Of a stretch of 64,000 nucleotides of DNA, positions 1-13,232 are shown piece by piece. Both the position numbers and the translations under genes were made by a program. The stretch lies in NCBI RefSeq assembly GCF_932294415.1, contig NC_065538.1, positions 18,203,656-18,267,655 on the forward strand, read 5' to 3'. Position 1 is the first letter of the stretch, and the number at the start of each line of letters is the position of its first letter. This stretch comes from Quercus robur. Its lineage: Eukaryota > Streptophyta > Magnoliopsida > Fagales > Fagaceae. Below the pieces are notes generated by a model. That model was given only the letters and a program-made list of their open reading frames with translations. It did no database searches and was not told the origin of the DNA.

Positions 1-2420
1 AATTTTTATGGTGTAAAATTATGCATAAAAATAAGTTTATTAATTAAATAATAAATAATATCAAATTTAAAAGAAATTTGATACATATATTAAAAATAAA
101 TAATAAAAAATACAATTTAACAATTAAATTTTTAAAATTTACAAACTAATAAAAAAAATTATACTTATTTTTAACGCCTACAAAAAGATGTTTGGAACAA
201 ATATTTTCACCATCCACCTATTCTTGTCCGTGATTTTTTTTTTTTTTTTTTTGTTTTAGAATATTAAGTATTAACACATATATGAAAAGAGTAGAAAATC
301 TTTTTAAAAAAAATTTACAATAATATATATTTAAAAGAACTTAACTCTTACATGCACAACACAACACCTAACTTATCCCTAAGATGTGAGTGAGTGGACT
401 AATGTGACATCAAGAGAAAGGCACGGGGCAACTATGGGATGATGATTAATGTCGAAGACAAAACTGGGAAGGAGCTTATGGACACACTGCACGAAATGAG
501 CAAATGGATATGGATGATGTATGGCTTTAAGGGATAATAATTCAGTCAAACGCCGGCTCAATTTCCCAAATTGCCCCTAGTAATGATGTAATGTTACTAT
601 TTTTTATTTTTTTTACCCGAAAGCATGTGAGCTATCATATATATGCTGATGCAAGCAGAGCCCAGAAACCCATCAATCAAATCAAAGCTCTAATCATTGC
701 TGATAAGAAATTTAAGATCCATTAAAGGGTCCCACATATTGGCTTTCCCTCCATTTTTGGGTGGGTCCTGTTCCCACATCGAGGCTTTACCATTAAAAAT
801 TGAGAAAGCAGAAAATTAAAAATAAAAATCATTTCATACATACCCAATTTAAATTATGTAGATTAATTTTAGAAATTAGTGATATTTTATTTCCTAAAGA
901 GTTGAATTTTTTTTTAAATGAACCAATGATTTAAGATGTGGGACTAATAACAAAAACAAAGCCTTTTATTTTATCACCTTTGTCGTAAAAATGAAGCTAT
1001 GTATTTTTTTACTTTTTTTTTTAGAAAAAAAAAAAAAAAGCTGATATCAAATTAGCCCCACTTTAATCATTGTGATTTTCTTACATGATCCATAATAGGA
1101 AGGTTGGAAGGTGACTGGTAAAGTTTTTAATTTTTTTTTTATGGTTAGCTTCAGAAAAAATTGAGCTTGTTGCCAGTCAACATTTGATGATGATTCATTG
1201 AGATTTGAACCATCAGCCTAAAATTGAAATTTGAAAAGCACATAACTGTTTTGACATTATTGTTTTTGCTACTTATGGAAAATGCTCTTTTCCCGTTAAA
1301 AAGGGATAAATATTAGATGAAAGTTAAAGTAAAAATTTATGGAAACAGATTTACTGAAGGAGTGATTTCAATGGAAACAAGACCCAGATTTTTATCTCAG
1401 CAAAAAAAAAGACCCAAATCCAAAATCTTCATATTTATGTAATGAGAGAGATAAACTCATAAACCAATTCAGTGGCCAGCGTAAATCAAGCTGGATAGAG
1501 CTGGATCAGTGGAAATTACAGGGAAGTTTCATGGGATTCAAAATGGGACCAGGTTCAAAATGGGAAATAATGTAAACAAACAACTTCTACCTGGGACCAG
1601 GTTCAAAATGGGAAATAATTTAAAACTTTCAGAAATGGCTTGGCCATCCTATGTGGTACAAGGCCTCCAATTCTTTATTAGAGGCAATCTCTTTCCCATT
1701 TCTGCATTATTTATTTATTTTTTTCTTAAATACATTGGTGAAGAACTAAATTGCACCCCTGCTTCAGTTTATAGAACCACCCTCTTAGAATATATCGGAT
1801 CTAGATAAGATGGAGCTAGAATTTCTAGTATAAAAAGATAACCAATTTAAAAAGATGACATAAGTAATATGAAGAATTTAGAGTCATCCATTTATTAATT
1901 GAAAATGTTAAGTTGTTAACTAGCAAAAGTTCAACTATTGAAAAGTTTAAGGAGTTATCCTCCTAAAGTATAGATCCCATATACTGTGAGATAAAAGGGA
2001 ATCAAGGAACCTTGCAGCTCCTCTGCTTGTCATTGTCCAAACAGATATTCTAGAATCTAAATTAACAGAAGTTGCTCAATCTTCAGACATGTCATATGCT
2101 ACAAAGGCAATCTCATTCTTCCATTATTCAATCCAAGTTTTTTTTTAAAAGACATAAAAAATTCAACCGTGAATCTTTTTATTTTCAGATCCAGAAGAAA
2201 TCGAAAACATTATAAAAAATAAAAATAAAAGCTATTTAATTTCCATAAGGCATGATTCAATAAGAACTGTTTTAGAAGAATTTACATAAGGACTCTGTGC
2301 TCTCTATCCTATTTGCTGTTGATACTAAAAGTGGTAAATCAAGCTTAGAGAATCATTTAAAACTGAAATCCTTCACTGGTTCTCTCTAACAAACACAGAG
2401 GACCTCTTGACAACAATTTG
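1..2420. other. Intergenic, 3' flank of the IQD gene
   Basis: AT-rich DNA with homopolymer runs and no reading frame that resembles a known protein. The last few hundred bases before 2421 are probably the 3' UTR and terminator region of the minus-strand IQD gene. Apart from the short direct repeat at 1545-1619, no structure was recognised. Confidence 0.6.
1545..1619. repeat. 27-bp direct repeat, two copies 48 bp apart
   Basis: A 27-bp block beginning GGGACCAGGTTCAAAATGGG occurs at 1545-1571 and again at 1593-1619 without change. It creates the only notable open frame nearby (99 codons from 1509), which resembles no protein family and is taken as chance. Confidence 0.85.
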
Positions 2421-4495
2421 TCAAAAATCTTCTTCTTCAACTAGGGAAGGAGACCGCTGCATTCTAACACTGCTGATGCTATTTCTTGCTGCAAGAATTT
2501 CATTCAGTGAGAGCCTCTTCTTTTGCCCTGGTTCTGGTCTTTGCTTCGGGGCACTGTGAGACCTCAACTTGGCCTTAAAAGATTGTGTGCTTGCCATATA
2601 GTTAGGGTAGTTCAAGTAAGACCTAAAGAAGCTGTCTCCACAAACGCTCTTGGCCGGTGTAGTTGGGGCATTGGACTGCAATGAATTACCAAACCTTGGA
2701 GTGCTCTGAGCAGTAGGGAACTTACATTCTTCACCAGTGAAGTACCATTCAAAGTCTTGAAGGTTTCGGCAATCAGGTATGGATATACGAGGAGGAATTG
2801 GACATGGGAGAGGCGATGAGATTGTTTGGTAAGGCAGGTCTTCACCACATTCAGATAACACGTTGATTCGTCTAGACCTTGATCTGGGTTTGTATGTATC
2901 AATTTCGACAATTTTTGGGCTGTCATCAAAGGCATTCATTGAAGCTTCATAAGATGCAGACAGCCTCTTACTATGAAATTCACTTCTTGTTTCATCAAAT
3001 CTTTCCTGAAAATCATAAACACATTTCAATTAGACCAACTCTTAGACCACATAGAAAATATGACCAATTATGAGGAGCAGATTCTTACCACGGACATTCT
3101 TGGTCGAATCTCAGGATGAAATCTGTTCTCTTTGTTGAGAGAACGACGAGCACGTTGTGATCGAACAGCAGTCTGTGCTCTTATAAGAGCTTGCATACTA
3201 TGAAGAGTTGCAGTAGCCCGTTTTCGGACAAGATAGCCTCTAACAAGAGCTTGTAACTTAACCAGTCCTTTTAGCGCTCGAAGTGCTTTTCGGGCCTGAC
3301 ATTGGACCAAAATTTTCATAAAAAGATTACAAAAAATTCTGTAGTAGTATAAAGTGCAACATGTGGGTGATTTCATACATAATGCCACATTTTCATACAT
3401 AGAGATAGCTTTGTAAATGGGAAAAGGCACCTAAAAATTAGAGCAACATTTATGTAGTAGCCCAAGAAGGACTTCATGTAGAACATAAAAAAGCAACTCC
3501 AAATACACAGTACTACCAAAAGGAGGAAGACCCACATTAGAACCACCAAAAGATAATCATCAAAGGAATAGACCCCAAAATTTACTCATGAAAAGCAGCA
3601 TGAAGACCCAAAAATGACAAATCGGAGAAACATACTTTCAAATTTCAAATTTTAAGATTCAAAAAAAACATAGGGGCCCAAAAGAGAAAAGGTTGAAGAA
3701 AAACAGAATGATTAGTCAAGACAACAATAATGTGAGACACAAATGTACAATCTTATTGACCCAAAAACACATGTACTGTTCCATTGGCATTTTGAAACTA
3801 GTTATCCAGCTTTTGAAAGCAGACATAAACGTAAGAATTAAGAAAAGTACTTCCGTTAGGCCAACCAAACAATAGTTACAGCAAAAATGTGTGTGAGACT
3901 GCAACAGACATGTCTAGAAACATTTCATCACAATCTCAAAAAAAACAAAAACAAAAAACCAAACAAGAGAACAGACACAGAGTATGTTTGTATACCGATT
4001 TTAAGTTAATTAACTTCTCAGATCAAATATGAAGCAACAAAGAATAAGGAAAATCAACAAAATTGAAAACCCACTTACCAAATAGCCTCTAAAAACAGTC
4101 TGAATCTTCACAGCACCCCACCTCTCCCTCCCACCACCAAACATAGTTCCCCTCCCATGGCTTGTCAGCCTCACAACCGCCACCGCCGCTTGCGCTGCAG
4201 CCACGGCAGCATCAGCAGCAGCTGCCGTGGCAGCAGCCACCGCAATTGCGTGCTTGTTCTGCTCCTTCTCTGTCTCAGCAATGTAGGATCTGAGCCAAGC
4301 AGCATCAGTGGCTGGCATATTAGCTGCATTGCTCACTGGAGATTGACCAACTGTTCTGGAGTCCTTTACTGACTTGCCAAAACTCCACCTTTTCTTCTCT
4401 TTCTTCTCCCCAGAAATTGGACCTGAATTCTCCACAAGATTCTTCTCCTTCTTCATCCCCAAAAAGCCCTTAAACCACCTTGCAGCTTTTCCCAT
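2421..4495 (-). CDS. IQD: IQ67-domain (IQD) calmodulin-binding protein
   Basis: Three exons on the minus strand: 4495-4079, 3295-3089 and 3005-2421. All have GT-AG borders and phase-0 junctions, giving 402 aa. The start is the first ATG of the conserved N-terminus [18 protein letters not shown], typical of this family. Residues about 60-110 form an alanine-rich helix after [14 protein letters not shown]. The IQ67 domain covers about 126-195 with three IQ-type motifs: [16 protein letters not shown] (split by intron 1, the position conserved in the family), [14 protein letters not shown] and [12 protein letters not shown]. The [18 protein letters not shown] block follows, then a basic C-terminus. 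IQD proteins bind calmodulin in a calcium-dependent way and act as scaffolds at microtubules, plasma membrane or nucleus. The short N-terminus and overall length fit the IQD22-25-like group, but the exact member cannot be fixed. All key IQ residues are present and no break was seen. Confidence 0.95.
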
Positions 4496-5556
4496 ATTTG
4501 CTCTATCTCTATTGCTTTAGAGTGACAAACTAGAGAGAGATAAATAAATAGACAAAAGAGTGAGAAAGAAGCAAAGTCAAAGACCCAAGTTAAGTTTATT
4601 GAGGGAAACACCCTCACAACTACCAAGCCCCCATTTTTTTCCCTCTCAAGAATTTGAACTGAAAACTAGAGAGAGAAAAACAAAGACCCAACAAATCCTA
4701 GAGAAAGAACAAACGCTATAACCTATGTCATATGTGGTACTTATTGAGAAAATTCTATCCCCTAAAAATATCCCTTCAATGAGATAGAAGCTAATAGAAG
4801 AGGAGGTACCTATCTAAGAGATTAAAAAAAAGGTCTTAAGTGGGAGAGACTAAAAATATTTCAAAACCCATGGGTCTATATGACCAAAACCCAGGTGTTG
4901 TTTATTAAGAAGAAACAATACGTAAGATCTTTAGATCTTTGCAGATTTCAAGCAGAGAAGTGATGTGAGCACTGAGCAAAAAGTGTGGAGCATAAGATTA
5001 ACAAACAAAAAGTATCCAAACCTTAAAAATAGCTTAGATGAAGATTGGATTTTTTTTCTTTTTTTTAATTTGAAAAGAAATTCTGACAACACCTCGTGAA
5101 GAACTGCATTACAAGACAAAAAGATGTCACAGAAAGATACAGAGAGCGCAAACCCATTAAAATATAGACCTTCAAAAACTAACCCCATGTAAACAAACAA
5201 GAATTACAGACAAAAGGCATAAAAAGTGAAACCTTATTGGAAAGAAAGTAATAAACACTAGAAAGAAAAATAAAATTAAAAAACACACATAAACAAACTC
5301 ACCCACCTTCTCAAATTCAAAAACAGCGCCGAATTCACAGCCCCACTAGTCTAAAACTACAAAAAGCACAACCCAGCTCCCTTTTCTCTCTCTCAAAGAA
5401 AGAAAAAGAAAATTTTTTCTCTTATTTTCTCTCTTTTTCTCTTTGCTTTTCTGGAGCAACGTGTACTACCCCAAATGAAAGATACTCACTGACAATCCCG
5501 TGAATCTTTCAGTATTTTATGCTTCACTTTCAAAAACCCTTTTGAGTGTTTTTCCT

Positions 5557-5589
<33 letters not shown>

Positions 5590-6060
5590 TCTGACTCTTT
5601 GCTATATCTTCTACAGCTCCTAATCTATGACACTTTCAAAGCCATGAGTTACTCACTCTGATCTCTCCCTCCTGTCTTTTTTATGTTGTACGAGAACACT
5701 GAACAGCCATTAAAGCTTATTATACCCGCTAAAAGAGCTATTTTCTATAGTTTCTCTTTGTCCCAAACAATGAGCCACAAAAAAGGCTGAGACTTCGCTT
5801 TCTTTCTTGGGTTAGAGAAGATCTTTCAGTCTCCGTATCACTCATAGTATAAGATTCCCAGAAAAATTTTTCCCACTGTACCTTCCACTTCCATCACGAT
5901 TCCTATATCTGGAATCTCTCTGCCATATTGTTTCTGCTGCAAAATCTCTGAAACAGTATGCCTTTTGGGTTCAAAAAAGTTTCTCTCACTACTGGGGTCT
6001 TGTAATTGAAATAAGATCAAATTTGAGTTTTATAGAAATAAAAGCATTAATAATAAATGT
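4496..6060 (-). other. 5' leader and promoter region of the IQD gene
   Basis: No coding frame is supported here. The region upstream of the IQD start is rich in CT on the plus strand (GA on the transcribed strand), with a long CT tract near 5555-5592. A leader intron is possible, since several GT/AG-like sites exist, but none can be chosen from the sequence alone. Confidence 0.45.
5555..5592 (-). promoter_or_regulatory. (CT)n/(GA)n tract in putative core promoter
   Basis: An almost pure CT dinucleotide run about 1.1 kb upstream of the IQD ATG. GA/CT tracts are common in plant core promoters and 5' leaders, so this may mark the transcription start region. It may equally be a plain microsatellite. 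Confidence 0.35.
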
Positions 6061-7000
6061 TGGGTTTTCATTTTCATAATTCTTGGGATACCCAAAATTT
6101 GGGTTATCAAAATTAATATTGATGGTACTAATTGTATAGTAGAAATGATAAATGCTTCATTGACAGTGGTTAATTAGCTGATATGACAGGGATTTGATTT
6201 ATTTATTTATATATTTTTAAAATTTTGAAATCAAGACGTTGTTTAACATTATCGTGGTATGAGTTTATGACAGTGATGGCTAGGAAGGTAAGCTAATGGT
6301 GTAGGATATTTGACCTATTGAGTAGGTGACTACAGGTCTATTGTAACAGTTTAATTTTTTTTTTAAGAATAATTACCCCCATGCTGCAAGCTCTGAGGTT
6401 CGAATCCTTTCAATCTTAATTTTCTAGTAATTTATACATGGAAAAATGTCAATTCAAATACAAATTTTTTGACTTGTAACGGCTTAATTACAACATAGGA
6501 AAACCAGGAGACATTATTGTCATTAGTTTTCTACAATGTTAGTTGAAATTTGCCATTTTGCTAAATTTATGTTTTCTAGTTGGGCATTTTGGTAAAGTTA
6601 ACAGGCTATTCTTTTTTTTCTTTTTTCTGAGAAAAAGTACCATGCATTTTATTAGAAACAATTAACCATAATCGTTTAAGAGAATAAAATTTAAATGTGA
6701 AGGAATATTCTTCATTTACATACTAAGACCGTTAACATATCTAGTAAGATAATGAGTTACAAAAAAAAAGTGAAAAACAAAGCAAACAGAAAGATCCTGA
6801 CAATATCTTAACCTCAGCTACAAGGTGACCTTAGAATAAGAAAGATTCATCTTTACTGCAAAGAACTTTGATAATATTCTCAGAATCACCTTCTAAAATA
6901 ATGGAGGAAAATTTAAGTTAATAGGCTATTCAAGGTTGGGAAAAAAATAATTGGATGTGAATGAGGGATAGGAACAAGGATGATTTTTTTTTTTTTTTTT
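6061..7000. other. Intergenic, nothing recognised
   Basis: AT-rich sequence with no supported gene. A tRNA B-box-like string (GGTTCGAATCC) near 6397 has no A box at a suitable distance and no target duplication, so it was not called a SINE or tRNA. Confidence 0.5.
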
Positions 7001-7002
7001 TT

Positions 7003-7615
7003 TTTGCATTTAGCATCATTTTTGTAATATTTTAGTTAGCTATTTAGTTTACAAAACCATTCAGCAAACTAGTATCTCGAGCGTCCAAAACTTGAGTTCC
7101 AAGATAGAGCTCGAGTTTTTAAGTCTCGAGTTACAAGTGGTGGCATTTGATGCGGAAAAAAATCCATGTGAAACTCAAGTTTTTAAGACTCGAGTTCCAC
7201 CATTTTCTTTCCCAATATCTATTCTTCTTCTTCCTCTTCTCCAAACAAATCATCTTGCTCTTCTCCAGCCAAATCGTATTCTTCTTCTCCGACCAGACCA
7301 TCTTCCTCTGTTCTTCTTCAAAACTCCAGATCATCTTCCTCATCCTCTATTCTTCTTCGGATCTGCAGATCGTCTTTCTTCCTCCATCTTCTTCCTCTGT
7401 TCTTCTTCGTATTTGGTTCTTCTACTTCTGGTTTTTAGAACTTGAGTTCCACATGGATAAATTGTTCCATCTCAACAGTCCGAACTTGAGTATTTGGGGC
7501 TCGAGTTTGTCACCGAACTCGAGCTTCACGGACTTGAGATGCTAGTTTCCTAAACGGTTTCAAAACCATGCTTACTAACAAAATAGTCTCTTAAAATTAT
7601 GCTAGATGGCAAATA
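7003..7615. mobile_element. Non-autonomous long-TIR element (MULE-like), CTCGAG-rich
   Basis: The two ends are imperfect inverted repeats. The clearest part is left AAACCATTCAGCAAACTAG (from 7054), against the reverse complement of the right end, AAACCGTTTAGGAAACTAG (to about 7564). Weaker pairing extends outward to TTTGC..TAGCAT on both sides, so the TIR may exceed 75 bp. Inside lie six CTCGAG palindromes (7076, 7110, 7125, 7189, 7500, 7518) and a pyrimidine-rich core of TTCTTCTTCC-type sequence at 7200-7430. Long TIRs without a transposase suggest a Mutator-like derivative, possibly carrying a captured 5'-UTR-like segment. I could not find a clear target duplication, and the outer borders are approximate. 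Confidence 0.5.
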
Positions 7616-9643
7616 TCCCCAAATAAGGACATCTCAGTTGGAAACAGCTCAAGATACCTATTAAGCTACAAGGCTCTTAGCACCTCATGATAACTCAAAA
7701 ATAAAATTTTGGATATAATAATCATTCTCATGAATAAGTTTTTCACAATAAACCAACTTCTCAAAAATAACAAATTTAAAAATAAAAACAAAAATCTCAA
7801 ATATTCAACATAGGTTCTAGTTAGCCTAATAAATAATTTATTGTCATTGAGTAAGGGAGTTAAGCTTGAATCTCACCTACATCTCAAAATAAATTCATTA
7901 GTCTCTTGACTTGATACTAAAGAGTAAAGAGTAGTCGTCATGAAGCAAATCCTATCAGTTTCAAATGTTACCTTATCTAAAAAGTAATTCAAAAATAAAT
8001 GAAATCCTAACCAAAGTGATCTCATATGTCAAAAGGCCCTCTTAGGCATTTTTAATGATGAATATTTGTTTCCACAATATATTTGTTACTGGAAGTTTTT
8101 CTAAATTTTTATACCTTTTTCTAATTTATTTGAATTTTTCCAAAGTTAGTTTAAAAATGGAAAGAGAAAGTTTAACAATAAATTGTTTGAAAGTTTTCGT
8201 TTATGGTTTTAGGCATTATCATTTGTGCTCGTACATGACTTTTATATTATAGATAGATTCAGGCAAGTGTGTTCAAGTTTTTTGTTTTTTTTGTTTGATA
8301 CAGTGATTTTACAGTTTTTGGTTGGCTTAATTGTACGTAAGAAAACAAAACATTACTGAATGCATGAGAATAATAACACAAAGCAAGCCATTTTCTTATA
8401 TAAATAGTTAAATACTGCTATTTTAAAAATTATTTGGTAAATAGCATTGTTTTAAACTTAATATCCAAGAGATGAAATCCACATTATGTTGACATGGCTA
8501 ATGATAACTTAGAAACGTCTTTTTTAAATAAGAGTCACCCTTAAAACAACGAGACTCATTTTTTCTAAAAACAAATACACTTGGATTCACATTCAACCAG
8601 CATGATGACTGAGTAGGACACATGCTGAATCGACTAGTTCAGTGCTTGAACGAAACAAATAGAAATGGAATCCTGTTTAGAGATTAGAAATGATTGAATC
8701 CTATATGCAAAATAATTTTACAACATTATTATTTTAGCAAATAATTTTTAAAAATGTACTATTTAATAAAAAGGGCCCATGAAAGCGTATTAGGTAAATT
8801 AATTTAAAAAAAAAAAAAAAAAAAAGTTTTGAGACAACTATCGACAAGTTCTATCATCACAACTCCAACATTGGATACGATAGCTAGAGGTAACCACTAT
8901 TCCCTGTGGTTCTCATAGAAATGAAATTAATTTTGATCTACCAAAATAGTTCTCAAAGATTCATTTGTTTTTTCATATCCGCATCTTCAACCAAACGACC
9001 TTACATCTTAAATATGCATAGTAAGCACTATTCCTAATGGGTCCTCCAAGAAATTAAACTAAAATTGACCTCCCAAAAAATAGTTCTCAAATATGCATTC
9101 GTTTTCATTTCCCAATGGACCACTCCACCAAATTGTCCTAACTTAACACATTGGGTCCAAATTGCTATTTGGGAAGTTGGATTTTAATGCCCTAAAACAT
9201 TGATATTTGAGTGCAAGTAGGGTAATTGGACCCACAAAATAACTTGGCATTAATCCATAATTAGGACCATTTCCATGTTAGCATAGCATAGACCTTTAGT
9301 CCCAAAAGTCGAAAAGACCTCTTTTACTGTGGGCCCAGGCCCAGGGTTACTACTCATATTTGTATTTATGTGTGTTGTAACTTTGAGAGTGACCAGGCAT
9401 GAGTTGGGTCACCAACAAGGCTTGGGCCTAATAAATCCCAGATGCATCCGTAGAGAATTCAAGCTAGCCCGGCTGGTCCACTGTACGAAATCATTCTCTC
9501 ACTCTAAAATTTGGATCTATTCTGTGCCTAGGCCCCAGTACTTGTAAATTATCAAACCTACTGTTTCTAGAATCTCAGGTTTGTATATATGAATAAAGGG
9601 AAACATTACAGCACAGAAAACAAAAATTACAGCCCAAAAAGAA
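7616..9643. other. Intergenic, nothing recognised
   Basis: AT-rich DNA with short chance ORFs only. No protein similarity, RNA gene or clear repeat border was seen. Confidence 0.5.
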
Positions 9644-9652
9644 TACACACAC

Positions 9653-9682
<30 letters not shown>
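9644..9682. repeat. Compound microsatellite (AC)n(AT)n(AG)n
   Basis: Three dinucleotide runs follow each other without a break: AC, then AT, then AG. They abut the left end of a MITE. Confidence 0.9.
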
Positions 9683-9683
<1 letters not shown>

Positions 9684-9829
9684 TTACCGTCCGTTTGGTA
9701 ATGTTATTCTAGTAATATTATTTGTATTTTTTGAAAATACGTGTGGATAAAAAAGTGTATGAAAATACGTGTAATATTATTTAAAAATTGAAAACATGTG
9801 TTTAAATACATATACCAAACGGGCCCTAA
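9684..9829. mobile_element. Small MITE with GTCCGTTTGG-type terminal inverted repeats
   Basis: The left end reads TTACCGTCCGTTTGGTAAT and the reverse complement of the right end reads TTAGGGCCCGTTTGGTAT, giving about 146 bp. The inside is AT-rich and non-coding, with repeated GAAAATACGTGT segments. GTTTGG-type termini are common in plant MITEs. The superfamily is not certain because no target duplication is clear. Confidence 0.65.
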
Positions 9830-11514
9830 ATCGAAACATTATCAAAAAATTAATATGAGGGACACAATCTTTTTCTCAACTATTGACATGATTCAAATTA
9901 ATTGATTGAGCAAAAAATCACTTTTGTAATTAATGTTCTTTCCTATTTCCTATTTGAATTATGATTTTATTTCCCTTTTCTAGTTGATTTAGGATCTTAA
10001 GTTTTTATTTTGAGGAAAAAATTAGGATCTTATGTTGTTTGTATTTATCTAGTTAAGTTGTTTTACTTTCTTTAGTAGAAGTAAGATTTTGTGATTTTTT
10101 TTCTAAAGAAATCTCTTCCTATGCTATACATACTATTTAAAGGGAACTAAAAAGTGGTGATTAATTAAATTGTTATTGATAAAAGGTTTTTTTTATAGGC
10201 ATTACAATGAGTATTGACTTCCTTTTTTTTTTTTTTTTTGATGGGAATGAGTATTGACTATTTCTGCGCATTGCGTAACAAGAGATAATGCAAAATTTGA
10301 AACCAAGAAAAGCCCGAATGGGGGACGTGCGGTGCCCTTATTTGGATGCGCAGTGTGACAGTGTCTAGTATCTACAACCAATGCTTTTGACAAAGAGATG
10401 GGCTCATTGCCAGACTGCCTCATTCTCTAATCTCTATGGACCTCTTTAGTTATTTGCTTTTGGGCTTTTATCATTTTATTTATCTAAGTTTACGGATCAA
10501 TTTAGAAATTGCGAGACCATGAGTCTTTTTTTTTTTTTTTTTTTCCTGATGAACTTTAGTTTTCTTCCATTAAAAAAAAAAAAAAAGTGTATCAACTTGA
10601 TAAACCATTTATTTCTTTTTTAAAAAAAAAGAAAAAGAAAAGAAAGATAAACCACTTCCCCGCTAGTTTGTTTGTTATTATTATTATTATTTTTGATAGG
10701 AAGTATATCAACTTTATTTAAGAAGAAAATAAGTGTAATAGGTCTTGAGTCACAACCTCCACATCTTGGGGTCACCTCCAAAGAATTCCTCTTGTCTGGA
10801 TCTTGGGGCACCCTTAGGATGGTGCCAAAACTTAGAGTTAGGAGCGACGGTTTTGCTATAGATTATATGCAGTAATTTCGACCTCCAACTATGCTACTAT
10901 TTAGCCGCTGAGTTTTTTTTTTTTTTTTTTAGGATATTTGACGTGTGCGATGCTAGGTAAGGAAAAAAAAATTACTTTGTTCAAAATTTTTTAAACGATC
11001 AAGTTGTTTGTTTTTGATAAATTACTTTGTGACTATAATAATACTCTTAAAAGAATCAATGATATTGTTAAGAAGCAAAAGCATAATTTTACAAAACAAA
11101 ATTGCTAAAATTAGTACTCATATATAATAATATTTAAAAAAAAAAATAGGGAGAGGGGGTCTAACCATGGCTCCGTTCATGAGGCCACCTCCAAGGGATT
11201 CCTCCTTGTAATTAATTGGCATGTGTGGGATGGGGGGACTATACATGCCCAAGAGAATAGTTAAATACTCAAAGAGGTCTAGACATTTATTATAAAAATA
11301 AATAAAAATAAAAATTCACGCGCCTGTACAAATATTAGCTTCATGGTAGATGTGCTTGAGCCACACTCGCCAGAGTCTTGCCAACAGGTCTTTTTATAGT
11401 CACAAACCAAAATCAAGAGATAATGGAGAACAATCAAAACAATATAATAATACCAAAATGATATCCCTAATAGCCCTCAAAACACGCTAATTGGAGACCT
11501 TTACAAATGGCCTA
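9830..11514. other. Intergenic, nothing recognised
   Basis: AT-rich sequence with several long T or A runs and no supported gene. Confidence 0.5.
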
Positions 11515-11578
11515 AAGTTTTGCTTGGACAATTAGTTTTGACTTGTAAGTTTTGCTTGGACAATTAGTTTTGACTTGT
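11515..11578. repeat. 32-bp tandem duplication
   Basis: Two adjacent copies of a 32-bp unit beginning AAGTTTTGCTTGGACAATTA, essentially identical, pointing to recent slippage or duplication. Confidence 0.9.
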
Positions 11579-11639
11579 GATTCTCAGATGTAAATAAAAA
11601 CCAATTATCCAATTTTTGTTATGATCTCGCAAGACCGGG

Positions 11640-12099
11640 GTCCTTTAGAGCATTCACAATTGGCCTTGCAAATGACATATTTAAGCAAATTTTAGCATTA
11701 AAGTACTAAAAGGCTCCAACATTTCGCCTTGTATTGGTCTAGTATCCTAAAGATTTTTGCAATACTACTACATTACCATTGCAAACTTGCAACGATATTG
11801 TAGCACAATTGCAAACCAATTTAATATATTTTATTCCAAGCCTCCCTTCATCAATCTCTATATCTCTTCTCTCTTTTGACATTCCAAGTCTCTCTCTCAC
11901 ATGTCTCTTTCACGGTGGTGGTTTTTTCTAGCATGGGTCATGGGTCCAACATGGGCTTGGTGGCGACGTGGTCTAGTGGTGGCATGGCGTGGAGGTCAAT
12001 AATCAACGTGGTCGATAACCGTCCTTTAAGATGGGTATTGACTAGATAAGATGGGTATTTCCTAATTTACCAACATTTGATTTCGTTTATTGTGTCAAA
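11640..12099. other. Repeat-like block starting TTTAGAGCATTCACAATTGG
   Basis: It starts with an AGAGCATTC-type sequence, followed by a pyrimidine run and a TGG-rich part. The block at 43428 has the same order of features, so both may be copies of one dispersed element family. No gene is present, and borders are uncertain. Confidence 0.3.
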
Positions 12100-12610
12100 T
12101 TAGTATGTAACTCATGCTTACGCATATGGATGATGAATTGTAGTGGTGTTATTAATGTTAGTTTGGGTTATAAAACATATAGGATATTAGTTCGACTTAG
12201 ACATTTGGATATACTAAAATAGTTTTTTCTTGCATTTTCATGATATTGGTTACGCCAAGTTTCTTTACACTACTATTTATGTATATAATTTTGAAAATCA
12301 CTATTGGATTCTACATATTCAATATCAATTCACAATCATTGTCCATGAAATTCTACTAAATACAACACAAAATAAAAGAAAAAATTAGTCCAATAGAATC
12401 TCCTAAATTGAATGGGGATAGGTGCATGAATCATTTAGCTCAATTACAATTTGTTTAGTTCAAGATCCTAACAGACAAAATATCTTAATAAAAATAATAT
12501 AAAAAATGTGCTCATTAGTTCAAAGGAAAAAAAAAAAAAAAACAGCAAAAATCTAAACAATTTAATTTATATGGAAAGCTAACTAAAGCAAAATTCAATT
12601 TTAATATGGT

Positions 12611-13232
12611 TATGTTCAAGTTACATCTAGTGTAACTTTTTTTTTTTTTTTTTTTTATAAATACACCTAGTGTAACTTTAAAGTAATATTACACCACTCA
12701 ATATTTTTTAATTAGATGTGAATTCTGATAAATCCACGGCTGAATTACTATATTTTTGTATAATTTCCATGCTTACAAAATTTAAAGATGATCAAAGAGT
12801 TATGGGTTGGTGGTGTAACCGTGTAACACTGGTTAGAGTTACACCTGATATAACTCTAAACAATGTTACATCTAGTGTAACTTATGCAATGTTACACCAA
12901 TTAATATTTTTTAATTGGATGCGAATTTTGATAAATCCACCGTTAGATTACATTATCTTTGTATTTTTCATGCTTGCAAAATTTAAAGATGATCAAAGAT
13001 CAAAGATCATTGGCAATGTCATCAATTAATTTTATATTCGAGTTTTTGTAGTTTAAAATAATGCATAAAAGATGAGTTTATAGATCAAATGGTAAATTAC
13101 ATCCGATTGGCATGAAAATTGGCATGCAAGTTAAGAACAACGGTGGGATTCTCAAAATATGAATTCTATAATAAGTTATTGGGTAGTGTAATATTGTTTA
13201 GAGTTACACTAGGTTTAACTTGAACCCAATCC
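12611..13232. mobile_element. TIR element with repeated GTTACACCTAGTGTAAC-like motifs
   Basis: The left end has TGTTCAAGTTACATCTAGTG. The reverse complement of the right end has GGTTCAAGTTAAACCTAGTG. The motif GTTACA..TAGTGTAAC recurs several times inside, in both orientations. An internal segment of about 110 bp is duplicated (12689-12801 and 12891-13000, both containing AAAATTTAAAGATGATCAAA). No transposase was seen. The superfamily is unknown. Confidence 0.5.

Noticed and set aside
6397..6407. GGTTCGAATCC, a perfect tRNA B-box-like string
   Set aside because: No A box at a suitable distance, no cloverleaf and no target duplication.
7092..7545. Long overlapping frames of 117 and 132 codons on the plus strand
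   Set aside because: Their residues come from the TTCTTC-rich core of the long-TIR element; low complexity, no family resemblance.
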